The position numbers and the translations under genes were made by a program. DNA of 64,000 nt from an uncultured Collinsella sp. (GTDB lineage: Bacteria; Actinomycetota; Coriobacteriia; Coriobacteriales; Coriobacteriaceae): contig CAAEEB010000043.1 of NCBI GenBank assembly GCA_900754745.1, positions 15,308-79,307 on the forward strand. Reading direction: 5' to 3'. Positions 1 through 8,322 of the stretch are shown piece after piece. Under the pieces are notes generated by a model that was not told where the DNA came from, did no database searches, and worked only from the letters and a program-made list of their open reading frames with translations. Position 1 is the first letter of the stretch. Each line of letters opens with the position of its first letter.

Positions 1-1294
1 CCTCGACGAAGCTGAGCTTCGCGGCGCCACCAAGGTCGTAGCGCTGCCAGTTGCGGGCACGCGCAGAACCCTCGCCCCAGTACTCCTTCATGTACTGACC
101 GTTGACGTTGACGCGCTCGGTCGGGCTCTCGTCAAAGCGGGCAAAGTAACGGCCCAGCATCATAAAGTCGGCACCCATGGCAAGGGCGAGCGTCATGTGG
201 TAGTCATAGACGATGCCACCGTCGGAGCACACGGGCACGTAGACGCCGGTCTCCTCGTAGTACTCGTCGCGAGCGCGGCAGACGTCGATCAGCGCGGTGG
301 CCTGGCCACGGCCGATGCCCTTGGTCTCGCGGGTAATGCAGATGGAACCGCCGCCGATACCGACCTTGATGAAGTCGGCACCGCAGTCGGCCAAAAAGCG
401 GAAGCCCTCGGCGTCAACAACGTTACCGGCACCGACCTTGACGTCCTCGCCGTAGTTGGCGCGGATCCACTCAATGGTGCGCTTCTGCCACTCGCTGAAG
501 CCCTCGGAAGAGTCGATGCACAGGACGTCGGCACCGGCCTCGATGAGCAGCGGCACGCGCTCGGCATAGTCGCGGGTGTTGATACCGGCGCCGACCATGT
601 AGCGCTTGTCGCCGTCGAGTAGCTCGTTGGGGTTGGTCTTGTGGCTGTCGTAGTCCTTACGGAAGACGATGCCCATGAGGTGATCGTTGTCGTCGACGAT
701 GGGCAGGGCGTTGAGCTTATTGTCCCAGATGACGTCGTTGGCAACCTTGAGGCTGATGTTCTTGTCGCCCACGATGAGCTGCTCACGCGGGGTCATGAAC
801 TCGGAGACCTTCGTCTGGTGGTCATCGCGGCTGGGGCGATAGTCACGGCTGGTGACGATGCCCAGGAGCTTACCCTTGGGAGTGCCATCGTCGGTAACCG
901 GCATGGTGGAGTGACCGGTCTTCTCCTTGAGCTCGATGACCTGCTCCATGGTCATGTCGGGGGTCAGCGTGGAATCGGACTGAACGAAGCCGGCCTTGTG
1001 ATCCTTGACGGCCTTGACCATAGCGGCCTCGGACTCGGCGCTCTGGGAACCGTAAATGAAGGACAGGCCACCCTCGGTAGCGAGCGCGACACCCATGTCG
1101 ACGCCCGAGACGGACTGCATGATGGCGGAAACCATGGGGATGTTCAGGGTGATTGCCGGCTTCTCACCGCGCTTGAAGCGGGTTAGCGGCGTCTTAAGAG
1201 AGACATTGTTGGGGATGCACTGCGAGGACGAGTAACCAGGGACCAGCAGATACTCCGAAAACGTGTGGGACTCACCGGGAAAGAACGTAGCCAT
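1..1294 (-). CDS. guaB: IMP dehydrogenase, 3' end outside the window
   Basis: NAD-dependent oxidation of IMP to XMP, the committed step of guanine nucleotide synthesis. 431 codons are visible from an ATG at 1294 (upstream AGGAGAAAC is a good ribosome site); roughly 70 residues are missing at the window edge. The barrel is interrupted after residue ~110 by two CBS motifs (around [10 protein letters not shown] and [10 protein letters not shown]). The catalytic loop [12 protein letters not shown] carries the nucleophilic Cys, and the phosphate-binding SDGGI follows. The GGGSIC form of the loop, in place of the commoner GPGSIC, is seen in a subset of bacterial enzymes (from memory). The gene is monocistronic on the visible side and diverges from the ModE-like gene. 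Confidence 0.95.
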   Translation of the reverse strand, partial: MATFFPGESHTFSEYLLVPGYSSSQCIPNNVSLKTPLTRFKRGEKPAITLNIPMVSAIMQSVSGVDMGVALATEGGLSFIYGSQSAESEAAMVKAVKDHKAGFVQSDSTLTPDMTMEQVIELKEKTGHSTMPVTDDGTPKGKLLGIVTSRDYRPSRDDHQTKVSEFMTPREQLIVGDKNISLKVANDVIWDNKLNALPIVDDNDHLMGIVFRKDYDSHKTNPNELLDGDKRYMVGAGINTRDYAERVPLLIEAGADVLCIDSSEGFSEWQKRTIEWIRANYGEDVKVGAGNVVDAEGFRFLADCGADFIKVGIGGGSICITRETKGIGRGQATALIDVCRARDEYYEETGVYVPVCSDGGIVYDYHMTLALAMGADFMMLGRYFARFDESPTERVNVNGQYMKEYWGEGSARARNWQRYDLGGAAKLSFVE

Positions 1295-1478
1295 GTTTCT
1301 CCTTTTTCCATGCGACCGGTCGGCTGCAGGCCTCGTAGGACCCAGCCCAACCTTGGGCGCCCAATACTGGGGAAGTATCTTAACGCACTTTGACTGCTAC
1401 AATGCATGATTTAAGAAGAGCACACGAGGGTTTGACGCAGGCTTTGCGTTTGCCCAGCAAACACTTTAGCGGGAAGAC

Positions 1479-1835
1479 ATGGAGCGTATGAAGTACAAGA
1501 CGACGGCAAAGTTGGTCATTCAAGCGTGCGACAAGGATTTGCCGGGCGTGTTCGGCCACGGCTGCGTCTTGCTGCTGCAGGGTATTGCCCGCGAGCACTC
1601 GCTCAACCGCGCCGCCAAGAGCATGGGCATGGCGTATTCCAAAGCGTGGCGCATTGTAAACGAAGCCGAAGGACAGCTGGGCTGCAAGCTCATCGAGCGC
1701 GACGGCGCCCGCGGATCCACGCTCACCCCCGCCGGCGAGCGAGCCATAGCGGTCTACGAGGAGCTGCAGGCCGACATCAACAACGTCATCGCCACCAAAG
1801 CCGACGCCCTCATCGCCAGCATCAACGCAGAGTAG
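1479..1835 (+). CDS. ModE/LysR-type winged-helix regulator, DNA-binding domain only
   Basis: 118 residues forming a single winged helix-turn-helix of the ModE N-terminal type. The motif SLNRAAKSMGMAYSKAWRIV is the helix-turn-helix, followed by the wing around GSTLTPAG. No molybdate-binding (TOBE/MopI) domain follows, so this is the short form; such short ModE-like proteins are common in anaerobes and often sit near molybdenum or redox genes, but none is seen here. The start ATG at 1479 is preceded by GCGGGAAG; a second ATG lies at residue 4. It is divergent from guaB. The ligand cannot be inferred. Confidence 0.8.
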   Translation: MERMKYKTTAKLVIQACDKDLPGVFGHGCVLLLQGIAREHSLNRAAKSMGMAYSKAWRIVNEAEGQLGCKLIERDGARGSTLTPAGERAIAVYEELQADINNVIATKADALIASINAE

Positions 1836-1885
1836 TCCTTTTGGGGCTGAATTGTTGTCCACCGCGCCCTCGGATTGAGGCACGC

Positions 1886-2045
1886 GCCACAAAACGGGCC
1901 CATCTACTACGTTTAGCTGAATACCCTCGACCATACCGGACATTGTGAAAAGAAAACCGCTGGTAGACAGCTTGGTATTTTTCAAAATAGGCGGGTATGG
2001 TCGACCCCTATGGCTTAAACGTAGTAAATAGGCCGTTTTCGTGGC
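1886..2045. repeat. ~160-bp near-palindromic element between convergent genes
   Basis: Two arms of about 54 bp (1886-1939 and 1992-2045) are imperfect inverted copies. Shared blocks include GCCAC, ACTACGTTTA and CGACCATACC. The 52-bp centre itself has a weaker inner stem (GAAAAGAAAACC against GGTATTTTTC). The whole can fold into one long hairpin on either strand. It lies between the convergent ModE-like and PLP-fold genes and encodes no plausible protein. It could be a bidirectional terminator, a MITE-like element or a structured RNA. Confidence 0.7.
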
Positions 2046-2060
2046 ACAGGCCCCAATTAA

Positions 2061-3071
2061 CTACTTGCGGAGGGCGTTGTCTAGGGTGGACGCTACGACC
2101 AGGGGGTTGTCGGTACCGGCAAAGAGGCGGATGGTACTCCCCTGCTTGCCACGCGGAGCCGAAAGGCGCGTTGTTGCGCCGCCGGCGGGCGATGTGCGGA
2201 ACTCCCCCGGCAAAGCATCGAACAGCTCGCCCGCGCTGCATTCGATAAGGTCAAATTCAACTGCCGGGCCAAAGCCGTGCTCGAGGATGCCGGTCGCGAT
2301 GGCGTGATCGGGATGCGAGGTCAGCCCGGGATAGCGCACGTTGCGCACCATCTCGTTCGCGGCCAAATATTCAGCCAGCGCACGGGCGCGGTCGAAATGC
2401 GCCTGCATGCGAGTGTCGAGCGTGTCGAGCCCGTGCTCTAGAGCTTCAGCCTCATCGGAGGACAAGTCGAGCGCGATCAATCCGCACCTCTCGAGCAGGG
2501 CATGCGCGCACTCGGCAGCGGCGTCCACGCGATGGCGCTTAAGCTGCGAGCGCGCGACCGACGCCGCCAGAAGCTTGCGCGGCGCCTCACCGGCGCACGC
2601 ACGGTCGAGTGCCTCGAGCGACAGTACGGCACCCAAACGCAAAGGATCGCAGCCAAAGATAGAAGTCACCGTGTTGTCAACGACGAGCAGCGCATGGGCC
2701 TCACGAGCCGCGCGGCCCAGAGCGCGAAGGTCAGGCACACGCAGACCAAACCCGCCGATAGAGTTGACGAACCACCACAGGTGCGGCCCCTCGGCATCAA
2801 ACGAAGCATCAAAGCCCTCGGACGCGGCAGCAAATACCTCGACGCACGAATCCCCCACCAGCACAACATCGCAGCCATCAAAGCCGCGGGCAAAGGCTTC
2901 GGTAAAGTCATCCGCAAAGGCCACCAGGCGGTCACCGGGACGCACAATACCCAGCAACGAAAGCGCCGCCGGCACATGCGGGGCCGCAACAAGACGCGCC
3001 TCACGCGCGCTGGCCCTCAAAGCCCAGGCCTCTTCTAGCTGCTGTACATCCACGCGGCACCGTCCCTTCAT
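2061..3071 (-). CDS. Cys/Met-metabolism PLP-fold protein without the catalytic lysine
   Basis: About 337 residues with the cystathionine gamma-synthase/lyase fold. VVDNTVTSIFGCDPLRLGA matches the family's DNT strand, RYPGLTSHPDH matches the RYPGL-HP segment, and the C-terminal TIRLFAGTDNP matches the IRLSVGIED strand. The S-x-TK segment that should follow the LGA block reads EALDRACAGE, so the Schiff-base lysine aligns with Arg. The enzyme is also shorter than the usual ~380-400. Start is uncertain: ATG 3071 directly follows the upstream terminator's U-tract, and a GTG at 3053 preceded by AAGGGA is plausible. Function is unknown; it may be non-catalytic or use another chemistry. Confidence 0.7.
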   Translation of the reverse strand: MKGRCRVDVQQLEEAWALRASAREARLVAAPHVPAALSLLGIVRPGDRLVAFADDFTEAFARGFDGCDVVLVGDSCVEVFAAASEGFDASFDAEGPHLWWFVNSIGGFGLRVPDLRALGRAAREAHALLVVDNTVTSIFGCDPLRLGAVLSLEALDRACAGEAPRKLLAASVARSQLKRHRVDAAAECAHALLERCGLIALDLSSDEAEALEHGLDTLDTRMQAHFDRARALAEYLAANEMVRNVRYPGLTSHPDHAIATGILEHGFGPAVEFDLIECSAGELFDALPGEFRTSPAGGATTRLSAPRGKQGSTIRLFAGTDNPLVVASTLDNALRK

Positions 3072-3075
3072 AAGC

Positions 3076-3111
3076 AAAAACCCACGATGCGGATGTTTCC
3101 CGCATCGTGGG
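3076..3111 (-). terminator. Rho-independent terminator after the sucrose hydrolase gene
   Basis: A 12-bp perfect stem (3081-3092 with 3100-3111), a 7-nt loop and a T-run (minus strand) at 3080-3076. It ends the sucrose transcript 38 bp past its last stop codon and sits almost on top of the next gene's start. Confidence 0.9.
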
Positions 3112-3149
3112 CAACGGCTGCAGTATAGCGCCTATATGCGACGAATCGC

Positions 3150-4679
3150 CTAGATGTTGAGCGTGTGATAGGTCACACTCGCACCCGGAGCGTCAACGGT
3201 CACGCAATAGGCCTCGGGATAGATGCGCGTCGAAAACACGAGCGCGCCATCGTTCACAAACACCTCGACCGAAGAGGCATCGCCAACAATGCGCACGTTA
3301 CGAACCTCGTCGACGGGCTCCCAGCGCACGGTACGACCGCAGCCGGCAGAAGTGCGACCCTCGTCGGTAAATCGCATCTCAAAACGCGTGGGCAGTTCGC
3401 CCTCGGCGGGCACAAACGCCAGCTTCAGCTCGCCATCGACGGTTGCGGTAAACGCACCGTCGACACCGTCAACAACAACGTCAAAGCAGGTATCGCCGGC
3501 AACCTCCAACGTGCCCGCCCCCACACGCACCGAGGCATAATGGTGCTCAATCTCGCGCGCCGGCTGTTGCAGCACCACGCCGTCGGCACCGGCTGTAAGC
3601 TCACGCGGCACCGTCATGCAGTGCTGCCAGCCACACGTCACGGTGGGGTCGTTGCCATAGGTCGGCTCATCGGGCATGCCCATCCAGCCGATCAGAATGT
3701 GGCGACCATCCTCGGACGTAAACTCCTGCGGAGCATAGAAGTCAAAACCGGCGTCCCACAGGCGGAACTCGCCCAGCTCATAGGCTCCGACACCACCGGT
3801 AATTTCGCCCGTTACAGGCATGTAGCCAGCAGCGTATACGTTGCCGCGGTCCCAACGGCCGCCCTCAAGGCCCTGGGGCGAGAATGACAAAAATGCAGCG
3901 GTATTGCCATTCGCATCGAGCTCGATATAGCCGGGGCACTCCCACATAAAGCCAAAACGCTCGGACGTAGACACACGGCTCTCGAGTTCCCAGCTCAGCA
4001 TATCGGCCGAGCCGTACACCAAGATCTCGCCCACATCGCGACCGGCGCCCTCGCCATGCATGGCGCAAAAACGGCTCTCGACATGCGGCCCGTCAACGCG
4101 ACGACGCGCGCCCAGCACCATGTGATAGCGACCGGCCTCATCGCGCCACACCTTGGGATCGCGCACGTGGCACGTCAGATCCTCGGGATAGTCCTCCGAC
4201 GCCAGCACCACGCGCTTTTGGCTGAACGTCTGCCCATCGACACTCTCGACATACACGGTGTCGGCGCGACGGCCGGAGTTGACATAGTCAAAGACGCCGC
4301 CCGCATCGGGGAGCTTAACGTTGCCGGTATAGAGCACGCGAATGCGGCCGTCCTCGGCAAGCGCGGAGCCCGAATACACGCCATGGCAATCGAATGGCTC
4401 GTCGGGCAGCAGCGGGGCGCCAACGTAGTCCCACGTCATAAGATCGCGACTCGCCGCATGGCCCCACATCTTGACGCCGCCGTTCACATCAAACGGGGCA
4501 TACTGAAAGTACGCGTGAAATACGCCATCTGCCTGGCAAAGACCGTTGGGGTCGTTGAGCCAGCCCGCCGGCGGCATAATATGAAAGCGCTGGCCATACG
4601 CGCCATGACCGCACTCAGAGGCGGCGGCGTCAACAGCGGCGACCAGCTTTGCAAGGTCGCGACCAAGTGCATTAGACAT
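3150..4679 (-). CDS. scrB: Sucrose-6-phosphate hydrolase, GH32
   Basis: 509 residues, normal for the family. It cleaves the sucrose 6-phosphate made by the PTS into glucose 6-phosphate and fructose in the cytoplasm. All three GH32 signatures are present: WLNDPNG with nucleophile Asp43, RDP at 173-175 (transition-state stabiliser) and MWECPG with acid/base Glu247. A five-bladed propeller is followed by a C-terminal beta-sandwich (from ~residue 350). No signal peptide. It follows the PTS gene by 106 bp and is in the same direction, so it is probably co-transcribed under the LacI-type regulator upstream. Confidence 0.93.
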   Translation of the reverse strand: MSNALGRDLAKLVAAVDAAASECGHGAYGQRFHIMPPAGWLNDPNGLCQADGVFHAYFQYAPFDVNGGVKMWGHAASRDLMTWDYVGAPLLPDEPFDCHGVYSGSALAEDGRIRVLYTGNVKLPDAGGVFDYVNSGRRADTVYVESVDGQTFSQKRVVLASEDYPEDLTCHVRDPKVWRDEAGRYHMVLGARRRVDGPHVESRFCAMHGEGAGRDVGEILVYGSADMLSWELESRVSTSERFGFMWECPGYIELDANGNTAAFLSFSPQGLEGGRWDRGNVYAAGYMPVTGEITGGVGAYELGEFRLWDAGFDFYAPQEFTSEDGRHILIGWMGMPDEPTYGNDPTVTCGWQHCMTVPRELTAGADGVVLQQPAREIEHHYASVRVGAGTLEVAGDTCFDVVVDGVDGAFTATVDGELKLAFVPAEGELPTRFEMRFTDEGRTSAGCGRTVRWEPVDEVRNVRIVGDASSVEVFVNDGALVFSTRIYPEAYCVTVDAPGASVTYHTLNI

Positions 4680-4709
4680 ATCAAAGTCCTAACGGATCGA
4701 AAGTTACAA

Positions 4710-4765
4710 GGCGCCAGAGATCGGCGCCAAATACGGGAAACACCCGCGGGCATACAGCCCGCGGG
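4710..4765. other. Two intercistronic hairpins between scrA and scrB
   Basis: GGCGCC inverted repeat at 4710-4715/4723-4728 and an 8-bp CCCGCGGG stem at 4743-4750/4758-4765. Neither has a T-run on the minus strand. They may stabilise or partially attenuate the scrA-scrB message; this is inference. Confidence 0.5.
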
Positions 4766-4785
4766 CGCCCCTCAATCAAAAGCTC

Positions 4786-6186
4786 TTAGGCCTGCACGGA
4801 AGCCTTGGGCTCGTCCTTGTACAGGACAAACGAGACGGCAAAGGAAACCAGCGCGGCGACCGCAAACATGATCGCGTACTGCACGGGCTGGGCCAGGCAC
4901 AGCAGGATACCAAAGATACCCGTAACGCCCGTGCCGGAGGCGGCCAGCGAGGTGAGCGCGCAGACCAAGGCACCGCAACCGCCGCCGATGCAGCCGGCGA
5001 TGAAGGGCTTAAAGAAGCGCAGGTTCACACCAAAGATGGCCGGCTCGGTAATGCCCATGAAAGCGGACAGGGCCGAAGGAAGCGCCAGGCCCTTGATCTT
5101 GGCATCGCGGGTCTTAAAGGCAACGGCAAGCGCGGCACCACCCTGGGCGATGTTGGCGGCACTGGCGATGGGCAGCCAGTAGGTCACACCGTACTGGGCG
5201 AGCTGGCCCAGGTCGATGGCGGTGTACATCTGGTGGATACCCGTAACGACCGTAGGGGCATAGAACAGGCCGACGATAAAGGAACCGATGCCAAAGGGCA
5301 GGGCGAGCAGGGCCTGAATCAGACCGAGAATGGCGTTCTCGGCCCACACGAAGATGGGGCCGACGGCAACGAGCGTCACGAGCACGGTCACGAACACCGA
5401 GACGAGCGGGGTCACAAAGAGGTCGAACATCTCGGGAACGATCTTGTGCAGGCGCTTCTCGAGGAAAGCCAGAATAGCGCAGGCGATGACGATGGGGATC
5501 ACGTGGCCTTGATAACCGACCCACTCAAAGCTGTACACACCGGGGATGACGTTGACCATGGTCTGCACGCCCTCGGAGGCAACCGTGTAGGCGCTCTGCA
5601 ACGAGGAGTTGATGAACGCACCACCGACGACGGCGCCCAGATACGGGTTGGCTCCAAAGGCCTTAGCGGCGGAGTAACCGATCAGGATCTGCAGGATGCC
5701 AAAGGACGTTCCCGAGACCAGGTCGGCAATCTTGTAGATAAAGTTATTGGTGTCGAGCGCGATAAAGCCGTTGGAGGCCATAAAGTTGAGGGCACTCATA
5801 ATGCCCAGCAGCAGGCCCGAAGCCACGATGGCGGGGATGATGGGGACAAAGACGTCGCCGAGCACCTTAATGGCACGCATAAAGATGTTCTGCTGCTGCA
5901 CCGCGGCCTCCTTGACCTCGGCCTTGGTGGCAGCCTCGACGCCGCTGAGCGCAATGAACTCGTCGTAGACCTTGTTGACGGTGCCGGTGCCAAAAATAAT
6001 CTGGAGCTGGCCTTGGGCCTCAAAGACGCCCTTGGCGCCGTCAATATTCTCGAGGGCCTCCTTGTCAACCTTCGCGTTATCGGCAATCACCAGGCGCAGA
6101 CGCGTGGCGCAATGCGCGGCAGAGACGACGTTGTCGGCGCCACCGATGTTGTCGAGCACCTCTTGGGCTGATTTGCGGTAGTCCAT
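4786..6186 (-). CDS. scrA: Sucrose-specific PTS EIIBC component
   Basis: 466 residues in the membrane. The N-terminal EIIB domain has the phospho-accepting Cys26 in AAHCATRLRL; the EIIC domain (from ~residue 105) has about ten membrane segments. No EIIA domain is attached, as is usual for sucrose permeases that borrow EIIA-Glc. It imports sucrose as sucrose 6-phosphate for the downstream hydrolase. The start is ATG 6186, preceded by GGAGGAAAGGGAAG; an in-frame upstream ATG at 6219 is less likely. Two operators lie 57-97 bp upstream. Confidence 0.93.
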   Translation of the reverse strand: MDYRKSAQEVLDNIGGADNVVSAAHCATRLRLVIADNAKVDKEALENIDGAKGVFEAQGQLQIIFGTGTVNKVYDEFIALSGVEAATKAEVKEAAVQQQNIFMRAIKVLGDVFVPIIPAIVASGLLLGIMSALNFMASNGFIALDTNNFIYKIADLVSGTSFGILQILIGYSAAKAFGANPYLGAVVGGAFINSSLQSAYTVASEGVQTMVNVIPGVYSFEWVGYQGHVIPIVIACAILAFLEKRLHKIVPEMFDLFVTPLVSVFVTVLVTLVAVGPIFVWAENAILGLIQALLALPFGIGSFIVGLFYAPTVVTGIHQMYTAIDLGQLAQYGVTYWLPIASAANIAQGGAALAVAFKTRDAKIKGLALPSALSAFMGITEPAIFGVNLRFFKPFIAGCIGGGCGALVCALTSLAASGTGVTGIFGILLCLAQPVQYAIMFAVAALVSFAVSFVLYKDEPKASVQA

Positions 6187-6242
6187 GACTTCCCTTTCCT
6201 CCAACGGGCGCATGTGCACCCGGCCATCTTTGACACTTACAC

Positions 6243-6256
6243 TGTAATCGTTTTCA
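6243..6256. promoter_or_regulatory. LacI-family operator 1 upstream of scrA
   Basis: TGTAATCGTTTTCA, a near-palindrome of the TGNAANCGNTTNCA class, in the gap between the regulator and PTS genes. Confidence 0.8.
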
Positions 6257-6268
6257 GTTTCATATGCC

Positions 6269-6282
6269 TGTAATCGTTTTCA
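6269..6282. promoter_or_regulatory. LacI-family operator 2 upstream of scrA
   Basis: Identical 14-mer to operator 1, 26 bp away in direct orientation. Two identical sites about 2.5 turns apart fit cooperative binding by a dimeric or tetrameric LacI protein over the scrA promoter. Confidence 0.8.
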
Positions 6283-6370
6283 CAGTAGGGTGAACGGCAG
6301 GAAAAAGCCGGTGAATGGTAGTTTTACGGCAAAAACAGGGGCCTCAAAGGCAGGCAGACATGCCATAAGC

Positions 6371-7351
6371 CTAGACATTCATAAGTTGATGGCCGAGTTT
6401 GAGCGTCTTGAGACCGCTCTCCCCCTCCACGCCATCGAGCGTGTTGAGCAACATATTGGTCGCCTCGACGCCACTGGTCAGGTAGCCATAATGCACGGTG
6501 GGAATGCCGCCCGTCAGCGCGCGCAAAAACGCGTTGTCGCCAAAACCGCTCACGCGGTGTATACCCTCGCCCATGCCGCGAACCTCATCGATGGCACGCA
6601 GCGCGCCCGCCGCCATGGTGTCGGTCGCGCACGCGATAAACGAAACATCGGGGTCGACGGAAAGCAGTTCACGCGCCGCACCATAGCCCGAGTCGAGCGT
6701 AAACGAGCCCAGGCGAATCAAGGCGGCATCGAGCGGGTTGCCCGCGGCGCGCAAGCCGGCCTCAAAACCGCGACGGCGGTCATAACCAGCCGCGCGGTCT
6801 TCTTCGGTAACTCCAATGTAGGCGATCTTGCCATCTACCCGACCAGCGAGCGCCTGGCCCAGCTCAAAGGCAGCCTCGTAATCGTCGTGATAGACGCACG
6901 CCGCGCCCTCGACGTTTTGGCCGATCAGCACAATGGGCACACGGCACGATTCAATCGCCCGACGGTGCTCGTCGGTAATCATAGTTGCCACCAGCACAAT
7001 GCCATCGACCGGATGGTTTTGGAATAAATCGAGGTATTCGAGCTCACGATCTGGTGCGTTGTCGGTATTGGCAAGCAGCATCTGGTAGCCACGGCGACCG
7101 AGCACCTGGCCAATTCCGGCGGTAATGCGGCTCACGGATTCCGAGTTGATCTTGGGCACGATGACGCCGATGAGCTTGGTGGAGCCGGTGCGCAGCGCGC
7201 GAGCCTGGCTGGACCGCACGTATCCGGTCAGCTCAATCGCCTGCTTAATGCGCTCGGCCTTGTCCGCCGAGATATATCCACCGTTGAGGTAGCGCGAGAC
7301 GGCGGCGCTCGAAACGCCCGCCAGCTCAGCCACATCTTTCATCTTTACCAC
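6371..7351 (-). CDS. scrR: LacI-family repressor of the sucrose module
   Basis: ~326 residues. The N-terminal helix-turn-helix MKDVAELAGVSSAAVSRYLN is classic LacI; a periplasmic-binding-protein-like effector domain follows. It sits directly upstream of scrA in the same direction, with operators on both sides, so it very likely controls scrA-scrB and itself. Start choice: GTG 7351 has AGGGG 6 bp upstream; ATG 7342 begins exactly at the usual LacI N-terminus; ATG 7366 abuts the operator and lacks a ribosome site. The effector is probably sucrose 6-phosphate or a fructose phosphate (family knowledge). Confidence 0.88.
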   Translation of the reverse strand: MVKMKDVAELAGVSSAAVSRYLNGGYISADKAERIKQAIELTGYVRSSQARALRTGSTKLIGVIVPKINSESVSRITAGIGQVLGRRGYQMLLANTDNAPDRELEYLDLFQNHPVDGIVLVATMITDEHRRAIESCRVPIVLIGQNVEGAACVYHDDYEAAFELGQALAGRVDGKIAYIGVTEEDRAAGYDRRRGFEAGLRAAGNPLDAALIRLGSFTLDSGYGAARELLSVDPDVSFIACATDTMAAGALRAIDEVRGMGEGIHRVSGFGDNAFLRALTGGIPTVHYGYLTSGVEATNMLLNTLDGVEGESGLKTLKLGHQLMNV

Positions 7352-7366
7352 AAGCACCCCTGTCAT

Positions 7367-7380
7367 TGAAATCGCTTTCA
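7367..7380. promoter_or_regulatory. LacI-family operator at the regulator's own 5' end
   Basis: TGAAATCGCTTTCA, a better palindrome than the two scrA sites, placed just before the scrR start region. Fits autorepression. Confidence 0.75.
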
Positions 7381-7530
7381 CCATAATACCCGCGAGCGCG
7401 CCCAGTGAATCAACTTCGCCCGCGCATGTCAGAGAAACGTCAGCGAGCGGGCAGCTGCCGTGGCGAGGTGCCGCGAAAGAGGAGCGAAGCGTACTTTATG
7501 TACGCGAGCGACGGTTTGAGCGGCAGATCG

Positions 7531-7649
7531 CCCGGCAGATGCCCGCGCAGCGTCGAGCGGTCCGGCGTTCGTCAGAACGCCGGAACATAATAGCCCGGCA
7601 GATGTCCGCGCAGCGTCGGCCGGTCCGGCGTTCGGCAGAACGCCGGAAC
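7531..7649. repeat. Tandem pair of 56-bp repeats, each ending in a strong hairpin
   Basis: Copy 1 is 7531-7586 and copy 2 is 7594-7649, differing at a few bases. Each ends in a 9-bp GC-rich stem (CCGGCGTTC with GAACGCCGG, at 7562-7583 and 7625-7646). There is no T-run. The second copy lies right after the stop of the DUF4956 gene, so it may terminate or protect the 3' end of the Pel operon. The rest of 7385-7530 holds no convincing gene. Confidence 0.7.
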
Positions 7650-7653
7650 CAAG

Positions 7654-8319
7654 TTAGCCGTGATATTCGCCGTTGTACTGGATGAGCGTTAGGTCCTCAA
7701 CGCCGTCGAGCGCACGGATCGCGTCCGCATAGGGCATGTCAACGCCGTCCGAGAACACCTCGACGGACATCTCCACCTTGTCGCCGCGCATGGTCTTGGA
7801 CTTCACCGTGAACTTGGTGCGACCAAAGGCGCGCACGATATCGTCGCCCGTGGTCTGGCCCGTATAGTGGATCACCATCATGTACACGCGCGCCTTGTCC
7901 TGGTGCGCCGCAAAGCCCGCGATCATCACCACGATTACCACGGCAGTAAGCCCCACGAGCGCATACATGCCGGCGCCCGCCGTAATGCCCGTGGTAATGG
8001 CCCAAAAAAGATACAGCAGGTCGAGCGGGTCCTTGACCGCTGTACGGTAACGCACGATCGACAAAGCGCCCACCATACCGAGTGAGATGACCACGTTGGT
8101 CGAGATCGCGAGCGTCACCATGCAGGTGAGCACGCACATGCCCACGAGCGTCACGGCAAAGCTGCGCGAGTACACCACGCCCGTAAAGAAACGCTTGTAC
8201 ACGTGGTAGATCAAAATACCCATGGCCAGCGCCACGAGCAGCGACAGACCGATCTTGGCAGGGTCGACCTGGCCAAACGCCTCCAGAACGGAGTTCTTAA
8301 AAAAGTCCCTGGTGCTCAT
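7654..8319 (-). CDS. DUF4956 membrane protein
   Basis: 221 residues with four or five hydrophobic segments in the first ~140 residues (around residues 22-45, 55-75, 78-95, 105-140), including the conserved RYRTAVKDPLDLLYLF segment, then a soluble C-terminal alpha/beta domain of ~75 residues. DUF4956 proteins are often encoded beside VTC-domain and CotH proteins, as here. It is the last gene of the Pel operon, 3 bp after the VTC gene, with GAGGGG before the ATG. Biochemical function unknown; a membrane partner of the VTC or CotH enzyme is a reasonable guess. Confidence 0.82.
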   Translation of the reverse strand: MSTRDFFKNSVLEAFGQVDPAKIGLSLLVALAMGILIYHVYKRFFTGVVYSRSFAVTLVGMCVLTCMVTLAISTNVVISLGMVGALSIVRYRTAVKDPLDLLYLFWAITTGITAGAGMYALVGLTAVVIVVMIAGFAAHQDKARVYMMVIHYTGQTTGDDIVRAFGRTKFTVKSKTMRGDKVEMSVEVFSDGVDMPYADAIRALDGVEDLTLIQYNGEYHG

Positions 8320-8322
8320 GGT

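Noticed and set aside
1339..1420. Promoter hexamers between guaB and the ModE-like gene
   Set aside because: TTGACT and TACAAT are present but not at a workable spacing; no confident call.
1380..1985. 201-codon minus-strand frame over the ModE-like gene and palindrome
   Set aside because: Antisense to a gene with a clear helix-turn-helix; its start lies in the palindromic element.
5233..6171. 312-codon plus-strand frame
   Set aside because: Antisense to the sucrose PTS gene, with a biased Asp/Gly/His-rich product and no domain.
7531..7649. Possible CRISPR-like array
   Set aside because: Only two units, no variable spacers between them and no cas genes in the window.
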